Below, one piece after another: positions 9,880 to 21,735 of a stretch of 64,000 nt of DNA; positions within the stretch are counted from its first letter, which is position 1, and each line of letters begins with the position of its first letter. The notes under the pieces were generated by a model. It searched no databases, was not told the DNA's origin, and saw nothing but the letters and a program-made list of their open reading frames with translations. A program made the translations under genes and the position numbers. This DNA comes from Opisthocomus hoazin (Eukaryota > Chordata > Aves > Opisthocomiformes > Opisthocomidae): NCBI RefSeq assembly GCF_030867145.1, contig NC_134416.1, forward strand, positions 92,729,183 through 92,793,182, written 5' to 3'.

Positions 9880-10181
9880 TCAGGTGTATCAGCCACTCCC
9901 CCCAGTTTTTTGTCGTCTGCAGTCTCGCTGAGGTTATGCTCTGTCCCATCATCCAGGTCATTAGGGATGATAAGAAATGCTGGCTGCAGGATTGATTTCT
10001 AGGATATAGCACTAGTGACTGGCCTCCAGCTGAGCTGTGTCTCTGCTCACAAACCTCTGAGCTCATCAGTTCAACCAGTTTTCAACCCACCCCAGAGTCC
10101 ACTTTCCTCATTTTCCTCACCTCATAGTCCATACTTACTTCATTTTCTGTGAAGATGTTAGGGGAAACAGTATTGCATGTC
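9880..10181 (-). mobile_element. Older CR1 LINE, continuation beyond the nested insertion
   Basis: Antisense CR1 resumes with GGTGTATCAGCCACTCC and the inverted FADD-box region (TTTGTCGTCTGCAG). It continues through ATCCAGGTCATTAGGGATGA, CACTAGTGACTGGCCTCC and CAGTTTTCAACCCACC, then a decayed stretch ending near CAGTATTGCATGTC. It follows directly in consensus order from 8865, so the interruption is an insertion and not a rearrangement. The element is truncated here at its 5' end. Confidence 0.85.
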
Positions 10182-13100
10182 ACAGAGAAAATGAAAAGAA
10201 AAAATCATATGGAAAGACTCTTGCCTTCATCAGCCTCTATATATGTTTTGTCTGTCTCATCTTCTTAAATCCTGGTCTTCACAAATATGGTAAGTGGGGT
10301 CACATGGCTTTTCTGGGGATCTGCCTCTATAAAACACCTTGCACAGAGAAAGCTTTGGTTTCTCAAAACACAGCATTAATTTTCCTTCACATTAGAACAC
10401 CATATACTACCATAAGGTTGCATTCCACTTAGGGTGTCTAAATACAAGATCTTACACAAAAACCAGCTCCTACTCATTTATTGTAGAGTGGAAAACAGAA
10501 CCAGCTAATAAACAGTTCTGAGATTCAGTCCATGAGGCATGAAACCATAAAATCTGCCAACCATAAGGTTTTTTATCCTTGGCCTGTTATTTTGGAACAA
10601 AATTATATCCTGTAGGCAAGCATTCGTCCCAGTGAAGGTTTATATTAATACTGACACGTTACTTAGGGGAGAAGGGGGAGTACAGTTTTGTTTGTGACTA
10701 GCTGGCCTTTTCTAATGAAAACCATTCTGTCACAAGGAATTTCCAATTTGCCCCAGTAGATTATCTTTCTATAGCTTTAGCTCAGACAGATGCTGAGCCA
10801 GGTATCATCTGAATGTGCTGATCTGCTCTAGTATTTTTATCAGAAGTGCTCTTAGCTTCTTAAGTGCTCTGCTTATTGAAATACATAAGAATCAAAACAA
10901 CGCAAGGATTTGAACTTCATCAGTTACGACCCAAACAGTCTCTCCAGCCTTTAGTTCATGCCCTCAGAATAAACTGATGTCCTCCCTCACCTGCTGGATA
11001 GCCACTGCACGCAGGGTGGTGTGACCTCCTCCTAGCCTCGCGCAGCGCCGATGTCTGGTCTTCCATCCCAAGAACTTACATCCGATTCCACGTCCCTCAG
11101 ATGTATGTATGCCTACCACAGAGCACCTCACAGGAGGGCCTTAAAGATGAGGTATCGTGACGGTACAGTGTGAAAACAAGCAGGTCAGATACTAATTTTT
11201 CCCCAAATTACACAAGTGGTATTAACCACGCTGTTACTGGTAGAGGGAGCTGGGGAGGTGGGCAGAAATTTTCAGCTGAGCTAGGAATTCCTACCAGAAG
11301 AAGTATAGCCAAGAAGGCAATGTGCAATGTGGAAATTATAACACTGAAGCAACATCCTGCTATAAACAAGTGAGCGAATCTCTTGCAACTCCTTGCATGC
11401 AGGCTTTTTTAAAATTCCATCTTAGAACATATGTTAGATCTTATGCTATGGTAACACATTTTCTTTGAACTGTATCTCTCCCATTCCTAAATACGTCATC
11501 TGAAGTGGTGAAATGCCAGGAGACTGCTCTGCTGCCACATCATTCATTGGACATAAATATTCTGAAGTTGAGCGTCACTAACTTAGTTGAAGAAAGTTGT
11601 GCAATATAAACTACTGTTTCGTAAATAAATAAGGGAGAAATGTCTTAGAATGCTGCCTTCCGCCAATAGCAGCTTAGGTTAAACGCAAGCTAAGATCTCT
11701 GCTTCCAGCAGTTTCACAGTATTAGGGTTAAACAATTATTCACTTTTTTTGCTTAGCCCGTCTTCTAGAGCGAAGGCTGCCATCACTGAAAATCTGCAGT
11801 CTTTGCTTAAGAGAAAAATCTGAAAAGGTAGTTTGTTGAGGGCTTTCCCCTGGATTTCTCTTTGCTTATTTGGGAGTGTGAGGTTTGATATTGGTTTTGG
11901 TGGAGCAGAGAGGTAAAGCAATGAAACAAAACTAAAGGCCTGTACTTTGAAACTGGAGAAATCTGAAAACAGGGGTGTGCTTTGTGCACCACAGTAAAAC
12001 CTGTATGAACACACTAAATGTCTTGCCACTGTTTTAAAAAGCTACACAAGCCATTACCTACTCTATATTCAAAAGGTTACATTTAATTTATGATTCCTGT
12101 AGATGAAGACAGATTTACAGTATGTATTTTGCTGGCAAAGATCAGTTGGTCAAAAATTTCTTCTCTTCATACTATTCCCAACAAAACTGTACAAGAAAAA
12201 GTTAATGTGGAAATATGCTATTAAAAGCATGCTTTGGCTAGCACTACTGCAAATACCCAGGGGAGTGCTGGAAAAGCTTGAAGAAGTCTTGGCAGTGCTG
12301 CAACATTGCCTGTGTAAAAGCACTGCAGACGTGAAGGCATTTGCCATCATAACATACTGAGATAACTACTCAGACCTCGTGCAGCTCTGTCCTGAAATGG
12401 AACTGAACGCAAGCGCAACTTGGCAAGACAGGAAGGGATTAGATACATACAGAAGACATTTGGTGATCCATGGGTGTGTATAATCTACAGGGATGATCTT
12501 TGCGACATCAAAATCTGTGCACTGAAAATGATGCAAACTCATTTCACAACAGGCTGATGAACAAGAAAGCAACAGCTTCCAGCTCTACCAAGTAAAAATG
12601 AAACAGAGCAGCCTGCCTAGAACTGAGTATCACTTTGCTAATCTTGTGAGCCAGTCCACTATTTATTTGTAGCACAACAAAAAGGAACAAGGTCTTTGCG
12701 GGAGGGGGAGACAAGAAGGTGATAACTTCACCAGCAGTACAATTCTCTTTGTGATACTTTTACATTACTGCAAGAGCAAACCAGAGCACACTATGTGCAC
12801 CCTCGTGATACTGCTGTTTCAGCTAACTAGGATCCTGCTTTTCAGCTCATTTGATCATTTCATGTTGTCCAGGGATGAACCCTATAAATTTTGCTTCAGT
12901 TCCAAGCTGTAAATGGGCACATACACACAGAGGAAAGGTCCCACAGTATGGGCACTATCCTTTGGAGACCAAGGCTATGGTTCCTGCTTTGCCACTGACT
13001 TCTGATCTCACAAAGGTCATAACCAGGTATGGATGAACACAGGGAGGATAAAATTTCCCACCTTTACCAGGGGGAGGCAAGGAAGAACAAAAATTGTCAG

Positions 13101-16100
13101 CTGGTCATACATACAGATAGGTTAAATTGTTAAAGATACATTGCCAGCTTAGCGTGTAATCAATCCTATTTCAATCATAGATGTTTGGGGCCAGACCCAA
13201 TGCTCTGTACTTCTGCCATGGCTGACACAATGGCACCCTGATCTCACTTGTCTCCTTCTGCCACAGAATGTATTATTGTTACTTTTGCTGTAACAGCACA
13301 TTTTTGAGGCAAACAGTTTTGCTTCTCTCAAGTGTATCATCTATACAACGAAATATATCTCACAGGAAAGCTGGATGCTGAGCTGCAATACTTGCTTTTC
13401 ACCAGGTATTTATGTGCAATTGCAAGTCCAAAAGAAAATTTGCCAAAATATCAACACTTCCACATTGCTGTTCTATGGAATTCAAAGCCTCCCTGCCTTT
13501 TTCCAGAAGATTTTCCCAGTTCAGCGTATGCAGTCAAGAGTTATTCTTTCTGTTTTTCCTAATGATGTGAAGTGGTTTCACCAGTTAATGTGGAAAGCAA
13601 GGTTGAAACTGCTTGCCCTGCTGACATCACTTCTTAAACACACAGCTTTTGAGGATCCACTCCATCTTTTAAAACCAATCAGTGGCAAAATATGATCACA
13701 AAGTACTTCTTCTCTGACTGCAAGAATGAGTGGAGACCCTAAAGACTGAAAACATAGTGCATTTTATAATAACTCAGGAGCCTTTGTGATTAGGAGACCA
13801 CACACTGATACACTTGCGAATTTTTGCTCTGCCTCATGGCTCATAAACAGACCTAAATGCTACCTTCTAGCAGAAGGTGGGGTGGGGAGACAATCCCTAT
13901 CCCTTCAGTGGGCGAGGCTTCACTAGGGCTTCCACAAAGATATTCTGCACAAGCAGACGCACTTGGCTTCTGCGACTAGGAGGGGTGTCAACAGGGGAGG
14001 CAAATCCTTTCTGCAGAGAATTGTATCACCCCAATCTTTTTGAGACTCAGGATCCTGCAACACTCAGAGGCTGCTTCCATGGCCTATTCACGCAGAAAAC
14101 ACTTGTTCTCCTGTCTCCTGTGAGAAGCAATGGACCAAAGCGACAATTTTTGCAAAAACCTACCCAGTTCAAACTAGCATTCGCCTGCCCTCATCTCTTG
14201 CTGTTGTCATGGTCTGATTAATGCAAAACTCAACTGAAAACACATGATACTGAGAAGAATTTCAACACAGACATGCTCGCACAGTAACCACAGTTAATGT
14301 GGAGGTCTTTCACAAGGTTGCTGTCCTCTCGGCAATACTGTGGGACAGTGGAATTTGTAGCTGGTCCCACACACAAAAATTCCTATTTCCGTTTTACATT
14401 TGACATCCTAGTAAGCTCAGGAAAGGCGAAAACTTTCAGCTCACCCTTGATCCTTATATGAGCCCCACCACTGCAGCTGTTTCAACTGAGAAATCTTAAT
14501 TTTGCTGAAAACCCTTTGCTGCTCTCTTACCTTCACTGTCAGTGTGTCGTAGTTATTAAGTACTCCTCATACACAGTTCATCTTTGAGGACAACCGCTAG
14601 ATATACCTACTGTCCGCAGTGCTGCTGGTAAAAGGACACGTGGTGTTTTGTAATGGGGATATGCTATGTGGGCTATTCCCTAGCCTTCTTCATAAACATA
14701 TTACAACATATTACAATTGCTCCTTTTACTAAGAGAAAGAAAATTGTCATTTGGTCCTTAGTGAGGCATATTTGTTCCATTCCCTCCTTCATTCCCAAGC
14801 TGACCTCTCCCCTACAGACACACATGAAGACAACTTTAAATGGTAATGAGAGAAATTTCATTTTGTTGTGAACTGCTTTTTCACTTATTTTTCTCCTTTC
14901 TATTTTTGCTGGCTGACCTGGACCAGGGTCTTACTCTCAGAGGGGTCCCTAACCACCTCATTAAAATATGCAAATTGTTATCCTTCCTTCCACTCAGACC
15001 TGTGTCAGATGCATTGTAATTACAAGGAAATATTTGATTCAGGTTTGTAAGAGAAGAACATAGTTACTTACTTTTGCCATCTTCCTTAATGAAGCAAACC
15101 AAATGTGACATGATGTAATTGATGTTCAGGTACAACCCAGATCAGAGAGTATTTTGTATTCACCGAGACAGCCGCTGTTGAGAAAAATCAAACAACTTCT
15201 GAAAATCTCTAACATCCACTACCTTCCACCTCCTACCTTTAAATTGGTATTAAACGAGTTATACTAAAACAATGGAAAGAAAAGCAGGTGCAACACATCA
15301 AGTTTTGCACTTCCTCCAAGTAATTCATGCTGAAGTCTTTAGATTAATATTAATGATCTCTGGCTTAAGATCTTACAAAGAATTTATTTCCAAAATCCAT
15401 AGATACATTCCAGTTTTCAGTCACTGTAAAGCAAAATTTGACCAATATTTTTAAATTACAGAATTATACTACACAAAGAATGGCTCTGTGCAGAGATTTC
15501 CCCCCCTCCTTTCTAATTCCTCTTGTTTTTTAACTAATTCTAAAAAACCCATTCAGTAGTATAATTGTTAATAACGATGGTATAATGGAGGTCTCTAGGC
15601 ACACAGAGGTTTAAAAATACAGTTTTGAAGGAGAACTGTACATGGTCAAAGCAAATTCTTTAATTCTTCCAGACTGTCCAGGGAAATTTGGAGAAATGTG
15701 TAACCTCCCCCCCCCAAATAAATAGACTATTTCCATAATCATGAATCACTTTCTGTCCCTTACTCTGTTACAGAGTAAGATAATAGCTAAAAAGCTGGAA
15801 TTCCTTAAACACAGTCCTACGTAATAGATCGAATTTTACTAACACGTGACCTCGAGTGTGCACTGCTTGAAACAAAATGCATGCGTTAGTGGGGGCCTGA
15901 ATAAGAGAAAATATAGTTTGTTAGAAGTCATGGTAATCTTCCCGAAATACCTGGGGAATTATAAATTTACCAAAAGGTCCACTTCTAGCCTGTTATGCCT
16001 TGCCAGCACCTAGCTAATAAAATAGTCGTATGAAAAATATTAATACCTTCATAGGATTTCCTAGTATTTTATTTCACCTGCTTGTACATCCACAAATTGA

Positions 16101-17929
16101 GAATTTTTCTGAAATTTTGGGATGTGGTAATTTTGACAAAATATCATTAAATGCTTCTAACCTTGCCCTAATGTACTGTGAAACTCTCTGAAGCAGCTGA
16201 GCTACAACATGTTAAGAAATTGTTCGTGTTGACAACTGCGTCTTACCACTCTTTCAGCTGTGATGTGTGCCTGTGCTGCCAGTCCAAGCCAACGATAAGT
16301 AAAAAGGCCGCAATGACATGTCACCAGCTTCTTTCATAGACTCTGAATGTGCCCATTGTACCAGCTCTTTCACTTCAGCATTACCAACATTCAGCAGAAC
16401 GTGCAATAATTGCTTAAACCATACTGACTTCGTTGCTTGTAATTGTCTAACACGACAATGTCTAACACAAAAAGAGATTCACGTGATTTCGGTGGGTTTG
16501 GAGACGAATAAGATACAGCCCAGTAATTATGCCTCTAGGAAGGGAATCGGGTCTCTGTGACAGACTCTCTGTGCAACCGTAGTCACATCCACAAAATTTA
16601 CATTGGCCAGAAAACTGCAGCCTAAACCCAATTTGGTACTTAAGCACAAACAAACGTTCCCTTGGCAGTCCAGCTGACAACTTGTAAGGCTGCAGGCTTC
16701 TGCTCTGTAATCACTGAAGTAAATCACAGAACTTTATGTGTGCCCAGAGGCCATTCTGGCCAAGTTAAAATCTTGCAACCTGTCTCCTCCCCATGCCTGC
16801 GACTTCACAAATTAGTCTCATGCCATGGGCTGTTTTTATGTACGAAAGAGTGTTTTAAATTGCATTTCTTGTTTTTATCAGGCAGGTGAAACTAACTATT
16901 CAGTCATTTTTAGAGGAACAAAAATGAATCAAGGGTTCATTCTCAAAGAATCATATTGAGTAATTCCATCCCAAAAGCTGTTTCAGTCTGAAGAATCCAG
17001 TTTCATCAAGCTACCTGTACTTAGCCCCCCCAGGAAAATGTCTAAATCTGAAAAAAATAAATACCTCTGTCCTCGATGCTTCTTTCTGAATTAAGCAGCC
17101 TCTCCTTCACATCAGGCTGAAATATGTAATGTACTTTCTGTTCACTGTACAAGGCATCTCGAGGTGTGGGTTACCATATGTATTTGTGAACAGGGTGTCA
17201 CAAGTCTTTAAACGCTATGGGTGTTGCTCCGTGAAACACTCCTGTATGTCCACAAGCCACATCCATACTTGTAACACATACCTTTAATATCATGTGACAG
17301 AAACATTCTGGTAACTGTCAGCTACAAAATCCTCCTATTTTTTTCAGAATCTTTGAACAGAAAAACAGTGCACACAAAAATAGTCATGATATTGTGAGGC
17401 CATGAGGGCACCCTATGATGCCCAAAAAAGAGACAAAAAAGTGCTGTGTAACTCTACAGTTATCCCCAAACTTATACACCCAGTTATACCCAGTTGCGCA
17501 CTGGGTGTGCACAACCCAGTCTATGCCACCTGGCTTTGGCCTTTTATTGAGTAGCTTGGGCACAGTCAGTGATCTTCTTTGTTCACCTTCCCTTCAGTCC
17601 TTGCTCTTTCCTCGATGACCTTCTGAGGAGGCTGGCGTTCCTTCCATGAGTGATCCGTGTCAGAGATCACCAGCTCTTTCTTCAGCATGGCCAGCCGCCC
17701 AGCTGAACCAATCCAGGACCTAGTAATTTAATGTATCTTAGCAAATAGTCAACAAACTGTAAGAATTATTCATTGGAAACACCAGGGATTACAGTCACAG
17801 TGGTAAAACAAAGCAAAAATATTTAGTATGCTGTTACCCTCAGCCTGCTACTTCATACAAATATTACTGCCTGGGATTTCTTATTAACTACAGCACTTCT
17901 GTTTAAAATCCTTCCTAAAAGCCTGGAAA
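10182..17929. other. Unique non-coding sequence with one CpG-clustered open segment
   Basis: AT-rich, with no repeat family recognised. A CpG-bearing segment at 10991-11140 ends in a strong donor-like site and is listed separately. An 11.9-14.2 kb stretch has scattered open frames of 60-114 codons with chance-like composition. A small 9-bp inverted repeat (ACACCCAGT/ACTGGGTGT) lies at 17476-17508. No RNA gene seen. Confidence 0.5.
10991..11140 (-). other. CpG-clustered open segment with donor-like end (candidate exon)
   Basis: On the minus strand a 50-codon open stretch (LGGGHTTLRAVAIQQ near its end) runs into CAGCAG|GTGAGG, close to the consensus 5' splice site. Roughly ten CpGs lie within 150 bases, including CTCGCGCAGCGCCG, in an otherwise CpG-poor neighbourhood. 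No clear acceptor is visible and I do not recognise the protein. It could equally be a non-coding first exon or a conserved GC-rich element. Confidence 0.2.
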
Positions 17930-18350
17930 ACCAATTTTAGAAAAAATTCCAATTTAAACTAGGCTACAATTTAGTTTTTAGATTAATTGTGCAAACTTCT
18001 AATGGGCATATTAATTATACATTACTAATAACTCTAGTATCAACCATGAATTCCTGTTGTTCCTTGAACCAAATATGATTAGCTTCACTCTTTCTCGAGG
18101 GCATAATTTCGCAAAAAATTTACAAGCATGAGAGTATAAGCTATTATAGTGTTAGAATTGTCGTTTTGTTTATGATTCCGCCTAAGCAGTACTGAGAACC
18201 TTGTGCATATTTACACTGATACCCTTGCGGGATAGAAGACAGCAATCAAATGGAAAATGGCTTAAAACGCCAAATTTTCAGCCATATTTACTGTATTTTG
18301 AGGCAAGTTATCTGAAGGAGAACTCTCTCACCTCAAATTGAGTGTTTTTA
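17930..18350. other. Candidate conserved non-coding block
   Basis: AT-rich block with many ATTA cores that nevertheless keeps CpGs (TTCTCGAGG, TTTCGCAAA, TTGTCGTTTTG, TTCCGCCT, CTTGCGGG, AAACGCCA). No repeat family matches. Retained CpGs in non-coding AT-rich DNA suggest constraint. This is inference only. Confidence 0.25.
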
Positions 18351-21300
18351 GACGTGGCAGTGTGCCTTGAGACATTGTAAGTGTCCTACTGATGCTCAGA
18401 TCGCTAATACAAAGGTTTACAAAGTACGCAATCCTTGTTGTGCAGAATGTAATTGTAAAAAATGCCATTAACAGTTTCCCTTCATTCCTATAATTTCAGC
18501 CATTTAATTAACCTTTAGACTTAAGGTATCATCAAGACCCTGGAAAACAGAAAATTAGCATTTTTGTCAGGTTTTTGCTTTGCTGCTTCATGGAGTCTCT
18601 CTTGCTATTACTACAGTAGCTGAGTGTGTGCAGTGCACAGTAGAAGGACAGCCCTCCAGCAAGCCAGCACAGCTCGCAGGTAGCTAGAACCTACCCAGCC
18701 ACATGTGGCTCCTAGCAATTTCCACCTCTCACTGTCTCCAAACAGTACTACAAAATAGGTTTATGGCTCCTGTCTGCTCTTGAAACATGTGCATGTTCTC
18801 CACGATCTAGCACAAGTTTTGTAAATGCTTCATTTCCCCAAAACTGACATCACAAGCACGCTGTATCCACAGATGCCCTTTTTTTTTTCATGACATTAGA
18901 CATTCTGGATCCAGTTCTTCTTTCGCTTGTCCTGACAGAACCACTCCTGTCTGCTCCGTCCATGTGACCTAGCAGCCCCTAGTGCTTAATCAAAGAAAGG
19001 TGAACACAACAGCAGAGCATTCACTACTCCCTGTCTGTACAGGACAGATGCTGAATCAAACTTCTGTCACACAACCACTCCCAAAGGAAGAATTCTTTGG
19101 GTAATCAATTGGTGCTTCATCAAATGGACTCCTTGTCCTCCCAGCTCCAACTCTTCTGATTGTTTTCTGTTAAACATCTGAGACAAAGAACTGCTGACCT
19201 CAACTTTCAAACTTCAACTTTCAGCATCGATCAACAGTAAAAAATGGATAAGCCCTTGACAGTATATTTCCATGCTATATCAATTTTTCTTCAGCTGGTG
19301 TATGAAGTCACAAGAACGCAACTCTGTCCCAAGAGACCATAGAGGTCTTTGAAGTTCCTTTAAGCTGAGAGCAATCCAGAACTTTATGGACTTAAATCAT
19401 CTTCCCACTGGTAAGGACACCAGACAGTTGACAGCCAATGTCTGGGACAATTTATATAGTTTTAGGCGATCCACAGCACAGCTTTCAAGCTTTCAGAAAA
19501 TTAATTAGTTCAGGATAATATAGTAAAATCGGAGCTAAGAACCATCATATTTGTTGAACGTGTTATTATTTCATATTGTATTTATATGGTATAAAACAAA
19601 TATTGTACTTCTTTTTATTACATTTGTTTTCTTGAGAAAAGGATACTGGGGAATAAGTGGGCAAAAAGCTAAAACTACTTTTGGGTGAGGCAACACGTAA
19701 AGCTAATGCCTCCATATAAAGTAAGTCAGTGAATATCTAGTGCAGCTATTTAGATATCTAAGTCCAGGAATCAGCTGTGAGGAGAATGGGAGGAAAGAGA
19801 TATCCACATTATTCTATGATAAAACGCTTTTTGTTGTAGGTATTTTTGCATTTCACAGCTTCATCTAGCTGACATCCAGCTCATTCATCATTTTAAAAAG
19901 AAATAATATACCTCCAAAATCAGGTCCCTTCCCTGCTGAGCTCAGTAAGATGGGAGGAGCAGGGAATACTTCCTCGCCTTTTCTCACAGTGCAGAGCTTC
20001 ATGTTTTTAGGAAGTGCTCATTTTCTGAGCAACACAAACCTATTTCCTTTGGAGCTTTCCTTCCTGGTATGAACTTCATTTTCAGCAGGCAAAAGTCTCT
20101 CCAGCCAGAAATCACTTATTTCTTGTGCTAATACTGAACCTCTACAAGCTGACAACAAGGAGCATTTTTTTGCTTCTGTTAAGTTCTAGGGAAACATAAC
20201 CTTGCTTCATGCGCCAGGGCCTCAGGCTTGCTTATATTAGTTTAATTCACGGAGGAACTTGGCCTAGTAATTCCTGATGTTGGCTCATCATTACTGAACT
20301 ATAAATGGATATCTCCTGTTTGGCTGGGTGCCCAGGCAGCTTTCTTTTAAATTCTTAATGCCACTTAAACAACATGTTCTTAATAGAAACAAACGGTGGT
20401 TTCCATACACTGTCTAAGTAACTAAATAAAGCACAGCTATCATCACTTACCTTCTCTCCAGCATGACTCGCCTAAATGCTGAAGACTAAAAGCTAACAGT
20501 TTTCTTTCTGACGCTGCTACTCCTGCTTTTCCCAGTGAGCTCTTCAGTTTTCTCCCTCAGACAGTCCATAAGAAAGTCATATTCTGCATCATCTGTCTCG
20601 GTAAAATAAACTTCGGTCAGCCTCATCTAACCACATTAATCCCACCATTGTATGTACCCTAATCGATTTACGACTCTTGAGCATCTTGGTGCCTTCCACA
20701 CATCTCCGCCAATATTCAGTTTCCCTCCATAGGTCCTGTACTGCTCACCTACTTTATGGTCAGGTCTTACTCTCCTTTATATAGCTACAAAAAGTCCTGT
20801 TGTCATGACAATGTTTATCCCCACAGATATCCCTGCTCTGTCCACTGTGTTTCCATTAAAAACTATCCCTGATCTGGTCTGGTATAACCAAAAATGTCTT
20901 GCACTAGGAAAAAAAACAAGTAGTACATCAGCCAAAGTATGTAGCTAGCAAGGAAGAACACAAAAGAAGGGTTCAGTTCTGTAGTGGATAGCTATGTACA
21001 TCAAAGAGGCTGAGCTACACTTGATGAGAGAAGCCAAAGTTTCCCCATTATAAAAGAAATACAGTTCCCCTGTCACAAATACACCTCCTGCCAGCTTGTT
21101 CTTTCACTAATAAAATACATAAATACATAATGGCATTTCTGATGTATAAAAAACCCAAAAACCTCTTATCCATCTACTTTATAGGCAATAAAAAGTCGGT
21201 TCATGTTTCCCCACCTATTTTAAGACTTCCTAATGTAGTTCAGACATGGAAGCTGGGGGAAAAGAACACACCATCAGAAATTTCTGGTTTTCTCCATAGT

Positions 21301-21652
21301 ACAGCTTTTAGACACATTTATTACAATGCCCTAACATGTTTATAACTACTTATTTGCATACTTAAACAACATGGTAAGCCTTGATCACAGTTGCACAGGT
21401 GAATTGATGTGGCTACAGCTAGCCAGTACCCAGTACTTGACTGCAAGTCAAGGGAACCCGATTTGGGACACTAATCTTCTCCAGAAAGAATAACCCATCT
21501 TTAAACTCATGAAAAAGCTTCATTTACTTCCCTGGTTAATGGATTTTGTAAATACACAGCCCTGAGTGATTTCTTTAATCAGGCCCCTGTATTCTTTAGA
21601 CAGAAGGCCTGAAGCATTCCCATGCAACCAATTTGTTTCTTATTTCTCTCAG

Positions 21653-21735
21653 CCGTGAACGGGAAGGACATCTGGGTCTTCTGGCTGGTGTGACCTGGGA
21701 CGCTCTCTGCAGGGACACAGCAGGGAACACTGCAG
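21653..21735 (+). other. Exon-like segment bounded by splice consensus
   Basis: TTTCTTATTTCTCTCAG is a strong acceptor ending at 21652, and TGCAG|GTTCGC gives a weaker donor at 21735/21736. The 83 bases between are GC- and CpG-richer than the flanks and open in one frame. No protein is recognised. A chance pairing of sites or a non-coding RNA exon is as likely. Confidence 0.15.
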
